Source of the DNA: Sepiola atlantica
Taxonomy: Eukaryota; Mollusca; Cephalopoda; Sepiida; Sepiolidae
Direction of reading: 5' to 3'
Length of the DNA: 64,000 bases
Assembly: GCA_963556195.1 (NCBI GenBank)
Contig: CAUVYP010001208.1
Coordinates: 310,001-374,000, forward strand
Positions 1 through 9,998 of this stretch are shown here, in pieces (the first letter of the stretch is position 1; the number at the start of each line of letters is the position of its first letter). A model generated the notes under the pieces. It was not told the origin of the DNA. It made no database searches and saw nothing but the letters and a program-made list of their open reading frames with translations. Both the position numbers and the translations under genes were made by a program.

Positions 1-146
1 TCCACATTTATTCGAATTGTGCAACGAAACTTTGCACAGATTAGCGGAGTCACATGTTCTACTGAAGTACCAAGTTTCAGAAGTGCAGCTCTTGTACTGC
101 CGGAGATATGTCGATACAAACTGAATACGCAAACTATCAACAAAAT
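1..146 (+). repeat. Partial monomer at left edge (type A)
   Basis: This is the right-hand 146 bp of a type A unit; the first 40 bp lie outside the window. It has the A core (acagattagcgg with cacatgtt). It ends with gcaaactatcaac, the form that usually precedes an F unit, and an F unit does follow at 147. The array therefore continues to the left of the window. Confidence 0.95.
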
Positions 147-2006
147 TTAGTGCGATTTAAAGTTGATATCGCTTTTGTTTATAACTTCACCATTCTTTAG
201 AATTGTGCAACGAAACTTTGCAGAGATAAGCGGAGTCACATGCTCTACTGAAGTACCAAGTTTCAGAATTGCAGCTCTTTTACTGCCGGAGATATGTCGA
301 TACAAACTGAATACGCAAAACATCGACAAAATTTAGCGCGTTTTAAAGTTGATATCGCTTTTGTTTATAACTTCCACATTTATTCGAATTGTGCAACGAA
401 ACTTTGCACAGATTAGCGGAGTCACATTTTCTACTGAAGTACTAAGTTTCAGAAGTGCAGCTCTTGTACTGCCGGAGATATGTCGATACAAACTGAATAC
501 GCAAAACATCGACAAAATTTAGCGCGTTTTAAAGTTGATATCGCTTTTGTTTATAACTTCCACATTTATTCGAATTGTGCAACGAAACTTTGCACAGATT
601 AGCGGAGTCACATTTTCTACTGAAGTACTAAGTTTCAGAAGTGCAGCTCTTGTACTGCCGGAGATATGTCGATACAAACTGAATACGCAAAACATCGACA
701 AAATTTAGCGCGTTTTAAAGTTGATATCGCTTTTGTTTATAACTTCCACATTTATTCGAATTGTTCAACGAAACTTTGCAGACAGTCGCGGAGACACATG
801 TTCTACTGAAGTACCAAGTTTCAGAAGTGCAGCTCTTGTACTGCCGGAGATATGTCGATACAAACTGAATACGCAAAACATCAACAAAATTTAGCGCGTT
901 TTAAAGTTGATATCGCTTTTGTTTATAACTTCCACATTTATTCGAATTGTGCAACGAAACTTTGCAGACAGTCGCGGATAGGCCTTATCTACTGAAGTAC
1001 CAAGTTTCAGAAGTGCAGCTCTTGTACTGCCGGAGATATGTCGATACAAACTGAATACGCAAAACATCGACAAAATTTAGCGCGTTTTAAAGTTGATATC
1101 GCTTTTGTTTATAACTTTCACATTTATTCGAATTGTGCAACGAAACTTTGCACAGATTAGCGGAGTCACATTTTCTACTGAAGTACCGAGTTTCAGAAGT
1201 GCAGCTCTTGTACTGCCGGAGATATGTCGATACAAACTGAATACGCAAAACATCAACAAAATTTAGCGCGTTTTAAAGTTGATATCGCTTTTGTTTATAA
1301 CTTCCACATTTATTCGAATTGTGCAACGAAACTTTGCACAGATTAGCGGAGTCACATGTTCTACTGAAGTACCAAGTTTCAGAAGGTCAGCTCTTTTACT
1401 GCCGGAGATATGTCGATACAAACTGAATACGCAAAACATCAACAAAATTTAGTGCGATTTAAAGTTGATATCGCTTTTGTTTATAACTTCACCATTCTTT
1501 AGAATTGTGCAACGAAACTTTGCAGAGATAAGCGGAGTCACATGCTCTACTGAAGTACCAAGTTTCAGAAGTGCAGCTCTTGTACTGCCGGAGATATGTC
1601 GATACAAACTGAATACGCAAAACATCGACAAAATTTAGCGCGTTTTAAAGTTGATATCGCTTTTGTTTATAACTTCCACATTTATTCGAATTGTGCAACG
1701 AAACTTTGCACAGATTAGCGGAGTCACATTTTCTACTGAAGTACTAAGTTTCAGAAGTGCAGCTCTTTTACTGCCGGAGATATGTCGATACAAACTGAAT
1801 ACGCAAAACATCGACAAAATTTAGCGCGTTTTAAAGTTGATATCGCTTTTGTTTATAACTTCCACATTTATTCGAATTGTGCAACGAAACTTTGCACAGA
1901 TTAGCGGAGTCACATTTTCTACTGAAGTACCAAGTTTCAGAAGTGCAGCTCTTGTACTGCCGGAGATATGTCGATACAAACTGAATACGCAAAACATCAA
2001 CAAAAT

Positions 2007-2192
2007 TTAGCGCGTTTTAAAGTTGATATCGCTTTTGTTTATAACTTCCACATTTATTCGAATTGTGCAACGAAACTTTGCAGACAGTCGCGGATAGGCC
2101 TTATCTACTGAAGTACCAAGTTTCAGAAGTGCAGCTCTTGTACTGCCGGAGATATGTCGATACAAACTGAATACGCAAAACATCGACAAAAT
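2007..2192 (+). repeat. Type E monomer (exemplar, 186 bp)
   Basis: Type E has cgcggataggccttat, the most diverged core and the only one with AGGCCT. I count 20 units: 891, 2007, 5353, 6840, 9813, 12229, 12787, 16132, 19104, 20776, 21148, 23564, 24494, 28396, 30253, 32484, 39729, 57010, 57568 and 59053. None lies between 39915 and 57009. In five E units (23564, 28396, 32484, 39729, 59053) the boundary reads TTAACCGCG instead of TTTAGCGCG. Confidence 0.92.
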
Positions 2193-3679
2193 TTAGCGCG
2201 TTTTAAAGTTGATATCGCTTTTGTTTATAACTTCCACATTTATTCGAATTGTGCAACGAAACTTTGCACAGATTAGCGGAGTCACATTTTCTACTGAAGT
2301 ACCGAGTTTCAGAAGTGCAGCTCTTGTACTGCCGGAAATATGTCGATACAAACTGAATACGCAAAACATCAACAAAATTTAGCGCGTTTTAAAGTTGATA
2401 TCGCTTTTGTTTATAACTTCCACATTTATTCGAATTGTGCAACGAAACTTTGCACAGATTAGCGGAGTCACATGTTCTACTGAAGTACCAAGTTTCAGAA
2501 GTGCAGCTCTTGTACTGCCGGAGATATGTCGATACAAACTGAATACGCAAAACATCGACAAAATTTAGCGCGTTTTAAAGTTGATATCGCTTTTGTTTAT
2601 AACTTCCACATTTATTCGAATTGTGCAACGAAACTTTGCACAGATTAGCGGAGTCACATTTTCTACTGAAGTACCAAGTTTCAGAAGTGCAGCTCTTGTA
2701 CTGCCGGAGATATGTCGATACAAACTGAATACGCAAAACATCAACAAAATTTAGCGCGTTTGAAAGTTGATATCGCTTTTGTTTATAACTTCCACATTTA
2801 TTCGAATTGTGCAACGAAACTTTGCAGACAGTCGCGGAGACACATGTTCTACTGAAGTACCAAGTTTCAGAAGTGCAGCTCTTGTACTGCCGGGGATATG
2901 TCGATACAAACTGAATACGACAACATCAACAAAATTTAGTGCGATTTAAAGTTGATATCGCTTTTGTTTATAACTTCACCATTCTTTAGAATTGTGACAC
3001 GAAACTTTGCAGAGATAAGCGGAGTCACATGCTCTACTGAAGTACCAAGTTTCAGAAGTGCAGCTCTTGTACTGCCGGAGATATGTCGATACAAACTGAA
3101 TACGCAAAACATCGACAAAATTTAGCGCGTTTTAAAGTTGATATCGCTTTTGTTTATAACTTCCACATTTATTCGAATTGTGCAACGAAACTTTGCACAG
3201 ATTAGCCGAGTCACATTTTCTACTGACGTACTAAGTTTCAGAAGTGCAGCTCTTGTACTGCCGGAGATATGTCGATACAAACTGAATACGCAAAACATCG
3301 ACAAAATTTAGCGCGTTTTAAAGTTGATATCGCTTTTGTTTATAACTTCCACATTTATTCGAATTGTGCAACGAAACTTTGCACAGATTAGCGGAGTCAC
3401 ATTTTCTACTGAAGTACCAAGTTTCAGAAGTGCAGCTCTTGTACTGCCGGAGATATGTCGATACAAACTGAATACGCAAAACATCAACAAAATTTAGCGC
3501 GTTTTAAAGTTGATATAGCTTTTGTTTATAACTTCCACATTTATTCGAATTGTGCAACGAAACTTTGCACAGATTAGCGGAGTCACATTTTCTACTGAAG
3601 TACCAAGTTTCAGAAGTGCAGCTCTTGTACTGCCGGAGATATGTCGATACAAACTGAATACGCAAAACATCAACAAAAT

Positions 3680-3865
3680 TTAGCGCGTTTTAAAGTTGAT
3701 ATCGCTTTTGTTTATAACTTCCACATTTATTCGAATTGTGCAACGAAACTTTGCAGACAGTCGCGGAGACACATGTTCTACTGAAGTACCAAGTTTCAGA
3801 AGTGCAGCTCTTGTACTGCCGGAGATATGTCGATACAAACTGAATACGCAAAACATCAACAAAAT
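3680..3865 (+). repeat. Type C monomer (exemplar, 186 bp)
   Basis: Type C has agacagtcgcggagac followed by acatgtt. Most units placed right after B start with gtttgaaag instead of gttttaaag, so the beginning of the unit records its neighbour. A cgcgaagac subvariant (42145, 44003, 45862, 47535, 49394) marks an approximately 10-unit periodicity in the central zone. Confidence 0.92.
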
Positions 3866-4980
3866 TTAGCGCGTTTTAAAGTTGATATCGCTTTTGTTTA
3901 TAACTTCCACATTTATTCGAATTGTGCAACGAAATTTTGCACAGATTAGCGGAGTCACATGTTCTACTGAAGTACCAAGTTTCAGAAGTGCAGCTCTTGT
4001 ACTGCCGGAGATATGTCGATACAAACTGAATACGCAAAACATCGACAAAATTTAGCGCGTTTCAAAGTTGATATCGCTTTTGTTTATAACTTCCACATTT
4101 ATTCGAATTGTGCAACGAAACTTTGCACAGATTAGCGGAGTCACATTTTCTACTGAAGTACCAAGTTTCAGAAGTGCAGCTCTTGTACTGCCGGAGATAT
4201 GTCGATACAAACTGAATACGCAAAACATCAACAAAATTTAGCGCGTTTGAAAGTTGATATCGCTTTTGTTTATAACTTCCACATTTATTCGAATTGTGCA
4301 ACGAAACATTGCAGACAGTCGCGGAGACACATGTTCTACTGAAGTACCAAGTTTCAGAAGTGCAGCTCTTGTACTGCCGGAGATATGTCGATACAAACTG
4401 AATACGACAACATCAACAAAATTTAGCGCGTTTTAAAGTTGATATCGCTTTTGTTTATAACTTCCACATTTATTCGAATTGTGCAACGAAACTTTGCAGA
4501 CAGTCGCGGAGGCACATTTTCTACTGAAGTACCAAGTTTCAGAAGTGCAGCTCTTGTACTGCCGGAGATATGTCGATACAAACTGAATACGCAAAACATC
4601 GACAAAATTTAGCGCGTTTTAAAGTTGATATCGCTTTTGTTTATAACTTCCACATTTATTCGAATTGTGCAACGAAACTTTGCACAGATTAGCGGAGTCA
4701 CATTTTCTACTGAAGTACTAAGTTTCAGAAGTGCAGCTCTTGTACTGCCGGAGATATGTCGATACAAACTGAATACGCAAAACATCGACAAAATTTAGCG
4801 CGTTTTAAAGTTGATATCGCTTTTGTTTATAACTTCCACATTTATTCGAATTGTGCAACGAAACTTTGCACAGATTAGCGGAGTCACATTTTCTACTGAA
4901 GTACCAAGTTTCAGAAGTGCAGCTCTTGTACTGCCGGAGATATGTCGATACAAACTGAATACGCAAAACATCAACAAAAT

Positions 4981-5166
4981 TTAGCGCGTTTTAAAGTTGA
5001 TATCGCTTTTGTTTATAACTTCCACATTTATTCGAATTGTGCAACGAAACTTTGCACAGATTAGCGGAGTCACATTTTCTACTGAAGTACCAAGTTTCAG
5101 AAGTGCAGCTCTTGTACTGCCGGAGATATGTCGATACAAACTGAATACGCAAAACATCAACAAAAT
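4981..5166 (+). repeat. Type B monomer (exemplar, 186 bp)
   Basis: Type B shares the acagattagcgg half of the core with A but has cacatttt, as D does. Subvariants are B* (gtactaag; usually right after F and ending atcgac), Bs (gtgaagcact; after E at 5539, 7026, 9999, 12973 and 16318, after B* at 26166) and units with acatttagtcg (24122, 25608, 33042, 33970, 35456). B is among the commonest types and is often followed by a C unit that starts with gcgcgtttgaaag. Confidence 0.93.
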
Positions 5167-8140
5167 TTAGCGCGTTTTAAAGTTGATATCGCTTTTGTTT
5201 ATAACTTCCACATTTATTCGAATTGTGCAACGAAACTTTGCACAGATTAGCGGAGTCACATTTTCTACTGAAGTACCAAGTTTCAGAAGTGCAGCTCTTG
5301 TACTGCCGGAGATATGTCGATACAAACTGAATACGCAAAACATCAACAAAATTTAGCGCGTTTTAAAGTTGATATCGCTTTTGTTTATAACTTCCACATT
5401 TATTCGAATTGTGCAACGAAACTTTGAAGACAGTCGCGGATAGGCCTTATCTACTGAAGTACCAAGTTTCAGAAGTGCAGCTCTTGTACTGCCGGAGATA
5501 TGTCGATACAAACTGAATACGCAAAACATCAACAAAATTTAGCGCGTTTTAAAGTTGATATCGCTTTTGTTTATAACTTCCACATTTATTCGAATTGTGC
5601 AACGAAACTTTGCACAGATTAGCGGAGTCACATTTTCTACTGAAGTACCAAGTTTCAGAAGTGAAGCACTTGTACTGCCGGAGATATGTCGATACAAACT
5701 GAATACGCAAAACATCAACAAAATTTAGCGCGTTTTAAAGTTGATATCGCTTTTGTTTATAACTTCCACATTTATTCGAATTGTGCAACGAAACTTTGCA
5801 GACAGTCGCGGAGACACATGTTCTACTGAAGTACCAAGTTTCAGAAGTGCAGCCCTGATACTGCCGGAGATATGTCGATACAAACTGAATACGCAAAACA
5901 TCAACAAAATTTAGCGCGTTTTAAAGTTGATATCGCTTTTGTTTATAACTTCCACATTTATTCGAATTGTGCAACGAAACTTTGCACAGATTAGCAGAGT
6001 CACATGTTCTACTGAAGTACCAAGTTTCAGAAGTGCAGCTCTTGTACTGCCGGAGATATGTCGATACAAACTGAATACGCAAAACATCGACAAAATTTAG
6101 CGCGTTTTAAAGTTGATATCGCTTTTGTTTATAACTTCCACATTTATTCGAATTGTGCAACGAAACTTTGCACAGATTAGCGGAGTCACATTTTCTACTG
6201 AAGTACCAAGTTTCAGAAGTGCAGCTCTTGTACTGCCGGAGATATGTCGATACAAACTGAATACGCAAAACATCAACAAAATTTAGCGCGTTTTAAAGTT
6301 GATATCGCTTTTGTTTATAACTTCCATATTTATTCGAATTGTGCAACGAAACTTTGCAGACAGTCGCGGAGACACATGTTCTACTGAAGTACTAAGTTTC
6401 AGAAGTGCAGCTCTTGTACTGCCGGAGATATGTCGATACAAACTGAATACGACTACATCAACAAAATTTAGCGCGTTTTAAAGTTGATATCGCTTTTGTT
6501 TATAACTTCCACATTTATTCGAATTGTGCAACGAAACTTTGCAGACAGTCGCGGAGGCACATTTTCTACTGAAGTACCAAGTTTCAGAAGTGCAGCTCTT
6601 GTACTGCCGGAGATATGTCGATACAAACTGAATACGCAAAACATCAACAAAATTTAGCGCGTTTTAAAGTTGATATCGCTTTTGTTTATAACTTCCACAT
6701 TTATTCGAATTGTGCAACGAAACTTTGCACAGATTAGCGGAGTCACATTTTCTACTGAAGTACCAAGTTTCAGAAGTGCAGCTCTTGTACTGCCGGAGAT
6801 ATGTCGATACAAACTGAATACGCAAAACATCAACAAAATTTAGCGCGTTTTAAAGTTGATATCGCTTTTGTTTATAACTTCCACATTTATTCGAATTGTG
6901 CAACGAAACTTTGCAGACAGTCGCGGATAGGCCTTATCTACTGAAGTACCAAGTTTCAGAAGTGCAGCTCTTGTACTGCCGGAGATATGTCGATACAAAC
7001 TGAATACGCAAAACATCGACAAAATTTAGCGCGTTTTAAAGTTGATATCGCTTTTGTTTATAACTTCCACATTTATTCGAATTGTGCAACGAAACTTTGC
7101 ACAGATTAGCGGAGTCACATTTTCTACTGAAGTACCAAGTTTCAGAAGTGAAGCACTTGTACTGCCGGAGATATGTCGATACAAACTGAATACGCTAAAC
7201 ATCAACAAAATTTAGCGCGTTTTAAAGTTGATATCGCTTTTGTTTATAACTTCCACATTTATTCGAATTGTGCAACGAAACTTTGCAGACAGTCGCGGAG
7301 ACACATGTTCTACTGAAGTACCAAGTTTCAGAAGTGCAGCCCTGATACTGCCGGAGATATGTCGATACAAACTGAATACGCAAAACATCAACAAAATTTA
7401 GCGCGTTTTAAAGTTGATATCGCTTTTGTTTATAACTTCCACATTTATTCGAATTGTGCAACGAAACTTTGCACAGATTAGCAGAGTCACATGTTCTACT
7501 GAAGTACCAAGTTTCAGAAGTGCAGCTCTTGTACTGCCGGAGATATGTCGATACAAACTGAATACGCAAAACATCGACAAAATTTAGCGCGTTTTAAAGT
7601 TGATATCGCTTTTGTTTATAACTTCCACATTTATTCGAATTGTGCAACGAAACTTTGCACAGATTAGCGGAGTCACATTTTCTACTGAAGTACCAAGTTT
7701 CAGAAGTGCAGCTCTTGTACTGCCGGAGATATGTCGATACAAACTGAATACGCAAAACATCAACAAAATTTAGCGCGTTTTAAAGTTGATATCGCTTTTG
7801 TTTATAACTTCCACATTTATTCGAATTGTGCAACGAAACTTTGCAGACAGTCGCGGAGACACATGTTCTACTGAAGTACCAAGTTTCAGAAGTGCAGCTC
7901 TTGTACTGCCGGAGATATGTCGATACAAACTGAATACGACAACATCAACAAAATTTAGCGCGTTTTAAAGTTGATATCGCTTTTGTTTATAACTTCCACA
8001 TTTATTCGAATTGTGCAACGAAACTTTGCAGACAGTCGCGGAGGCACATTTTCTACTGAAGTACCAAGTTTCAGAAGTGCAGCTCTTGTACTGCCGGAGA
8101 TATGTCGATACAAACTGAATACGCAAAACATCAACAAAAT
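5167..8140 (+). repeat. HOR: two copies of a 1487-bp, 8-unit block
   Basis: B E Bs C A B C' D occupies 5167-6653 and 6654-8140. Both copies share the Bs marker (gtgaagcact), a C unit with gcagccctgatac (5725, 7212) and an A unit with ttagcagagtc (5911, 7398). Because these changes recur at the exact spacing of the block, a block duplication is better supported than chance. The copies differ at a handful of sites, for example tttgaagacag (5353) versus tttgcagacag (6840), and tactaag with ccatattt only in the 6283 unit. Confidence 0.92.
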
Positions 8141-8325
8141 TTAGCGCGTTTTAAAGTTGATATCGCTTTTGTTTATAACTTCCACATTTATTCGAATTGT
8201 GCAACGAAACTTTGCACAGATTAGCGGAGTCACATGTTCTACTGAAGTACCAAGTTTCAGAAGTGCAGCTCTTGTACTGCCGGAGATATGTCGATACAAA
8301 CTGAATACGACAACATCAACAAAAT
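8141..8325 (+). repeat. Type A-prime monomer (exemplar, 185 bp)
   Basis: This unit has the A core with the same 1-bp-shorter gaatacgacaac right end as C-prime. It lies next to D in almost every case (D A-prime D), forming a 371-bp dimer. The same short end on two different cores shows that core and right end have been shuffled by recombination. Confidence 0.92.
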
Positions 8326-8511
8326 TTAGCGCGTTTTAAAGTTGATATCGCTTTTGTTTATAACTTCCACATTTATTCGAATTGTGCAACGAAACTTTGC
8401 AGACAGTCGCGGAGGCACATTTTCTACTGAAGTACCAAGTTTCAGAAGTGCAGCTCTTGTACTGCCGGAGATATGTCGATACAAACTGAATACGCAAAAC
8501 ATCAACAAAAT
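8326..8511 (+). repeat. Type D monomer (exemplar, 186 bp)
   Basis: Type D has agacagtcgcggaggc followed by acatttt, that is, the left half of the C core with the right half of the B core. It usually follows a C-prime or A-prime unit. At 60169 and 61470 D units carry ttgccgacag for ttgcagacag, a marker of the 1301-bp HOR. Confidence 0.92.
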
Positions 8512-8523
8512 TTAGCGCGTTTT

Positions 8524-8540
8524 AAAGTTGATATCGCTTT
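8524..8540. other. Imperfect palindrome around GATATC (exemplar)
   Basis: AAAG-TT-GATATC-G-CTTT at unit positions 13-29 has an EcoRV-type site at its centre. It is present in nearly every unit. Exceptions include gttgttatcg (34528, 36014, 37871) and gttaatatcg (24122). The flanking CTTT arm is changed in the units with tatccctttt (53481) and cgctattg (56638, 59239). Confidence 0.8.
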
Positions 8541-8560
8541 TGTTTATAACTTCCACATTT

Positions 8561-8568
8561 ATTCGAAT
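8561..8568. other. 8-bp palindrome ATTCGAAT (exemplar)
   Basis: This perfect 8-bp palindrome is at unit positions 50-57 in types A to E and is adjacent to stem-loop 1. It is absent from F units, which have ctttagaat, and broken in units with tttagtcg (for example 33042, 33970, 35456) and in 49394 (attctaat). Confidence 0.8.
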
Positions 8569-8589
8569 TGTGCAACGAAACTTTGCACA
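8569..8589. other. Potential stem-loop 1 (exemplar in a type A unit)
   Basis: TGTGCAA (unit positions 58-64) and TTGCACA (72-78) form a perfect 7-bp inverted repeat with a 7-nt loop. It occurs in type A and type B units. In types C, D, E and F the right arm is changed after TTGCA, leaving 5 bp. Stem formation in DNA or RNA is an inference. Confidence 0.7.
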
Positions 8590-8616
8590 GATTAGCGGAG
8601 TCACATGTTCTACTGA

Positions 8617-8649
8617 AGTACCAAGTTTCAGAAGTGCAGCTCTTGTACT
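8617..8649. other. Potential stem-loop 2 (exemplar)
   Basis: AGTA-C-CAAG (unit positions 106-114) can pair with CTTGTACT (131-138): 8 bp with one bulged C and a 16-nt loop. It is present in most units of all types. B* units (gtactaag) replace one C:G pair with a T opposite G. Stem formation is an inference. Confidence 0.6.
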
Positions 8650-9998
8650 GCCGGAGATATGTCGATACAAACTGAATACGCAAAACATCGACAAAATTTA
8701 GCGCGTTTTAAAGTTGATATCGCTTTTGTTTATAACTTCCACATTTATTCGAATTGTGCAACGAAACTTTGCACAGATTAGCGGAGTCACATTTTCTACT
8801 GAAGTACCAAGTTTCAGAAGTGCAGCTCTTGTACTGCCGGAGATATGTCGATACAAACTGAATACGCAAAACCTCGACAAAATTTAGCGCGTTTGAAAGT
8901 TGATATCGCTTTTGTTTATAACTTCCACATTTATTCGAATTGTGCAACGAAACTTTGCAGACAGTCGCGGAGACACATGTTCTACTGAAGTACCAAGTTT
9001 CAGAAGTGCAGCTCTTGTACTGCCGGAGATATGTCGATACAAACTGAATACGACAACATCAACAAAATTTAGTGCGATTTAAAGTTGATATCGCTTTTGT
9101 TTATAACTTCACCATTCTTTAGAATTGTGCAACGAAACTTTGCAGAGATAAGCGGAGTCACATGCTCTACTGAAGTACCAAGTTTCAGAAGTGCAGCTCT
9201 TTTACTGCCGGAGATATTTCGATACAAACTGAATACGCAAAACATCGACAAAATTTAGCGCGTTTTAAAGTTGATATCGCTTTTGTTAATAACTTCCACA
9301 TTTATTCGAATTGTGCAACGAAACTTTGCACAGATTAGCGGAGTCACATTTTCTACTGAAGTACCAAGTTTCAGAAGTGCAGCTCTTGTACTGCCGGAGA
9401 TATGTCGATACAAACTGAATACGCAAAACATCAACAAAATTTAGCGCGTTTTAAAGTTGATATCGCTTTTGTTTATAACTTCCACATTTATTCGAATTGT
9501 GCAACGAAACTTTGCAGACAGTCGCGGAGGCACATCTTCTACTGAAGTACCAAGTTTCAGAAGTGCAGCTCTTGTACTGCCGGAGATATGTCGATACAAA
9601 CTGAATACGCAAAACATCAACAAAATTTAGCGCGTTTTAAAGTTGATATCGCTTTTGTTTATAACTTCCACATTTATTCGAATTGTGCAACGAAACTTTG
9701 CACAGATTAGCGGAGTCACATTTTCTACTGAAGTACCAAGTTTCAAAAGTGCAGCTCTTGTACTGCCGGAGATATGTCGATACAAACTGAATACGCAAAA
9801 CATCAACAAAATTTAGCGCGTTTTAAAGTTGATATCGCTTTTGTTTATAACTTCCACATTTATTCGAATTGTGCAACGAAACTTTGCAGACAGTCGCGGA
9901 TAGGCCTTATCTACTGAAGTACCAAGTTTCAGAAGTGCAGCTCTTGTACTGCCGGAGATATGTCGATACAAACTGAATACGCAAAACCTCGACAAAAT

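Larger units (their letters stand above)
147..4422 (+). repeat. Array segment 1: 23 units, all types mixed
   Basis: Unit order from 147: F B* B* C E B A F B* B E B A B C' F B* B B C A B C' (C' is the 185-bp form). The stretches 1449-2935 and 2936-4422 are both 8 units and exactly 1487 bp. Both begin F B* B and end A B C', with the middle exchanged (E B versus B C), which suggests a diverged 8-unit HOR. Odd units: 705 has gttcaacg for gtgcaacg, and 1263 has gaaggtcag for gaagtgcag. The F unit at 2936 has gtgacacg in place of gtgcaacg. Confidence 0.9.
4423..8140 (+). repeat. Array segment 2: 20 units containing a 1487-bp duplication
   Basis: Unit order: D B* B B B E Bs C A B C' D B E Bs C A B C' D. 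The last sixteen units form two successive copies of B E Bs C A B C' D (see the HOR entry at 5167). Bs denotes a B unit with gtgaagcact instead of gtgcagctct. The left portion has three consecutive B units (4795, 4981, 5167) that look nearly identical, suggesting local monomer-level expansion. The E unit at 5353 has actttgaagacag. Confidence 0.9.
8512..8697 (+). repeat. Type A monomer (exemplar, 186 bp)
   Basis: Type A is defined by acagattagcgg and cacatgtt in the variable core. An A unit before a B unit usually ends atcgac, one before an F unit usually ends actatcaac, and one before C or another A usually ends atcaac. Exceptions include 12415 and 44561, which precede B but end atcaac. The intact 7-bp stem at unit positions 58-64/72-78 is shared only with type B. 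Confidence 0.93.

Noticed and set aside
8541..8550. TATA-like TTTATA in gtttataac as a promoter
   Set aside because: It is a short AT-rich motif expected by chance and present in nearly all units, without an initiator or a downstream transcript structure. Satellite transcription is possible but not shown by this.
8593..8604. Pol III A-box-like sequence TAGCGGAGTCAC in A and B cores, with TTCGAAT resembling a B-box core
   Set aside because: The A-box-like match lacks the final GG. The TTCGAAT lies upstream in the same unit or about 150 bp downstream in the next, not at tRNA or SINE spacing. No cloverleaf can be drawn, and C and D units lose the A-box match.
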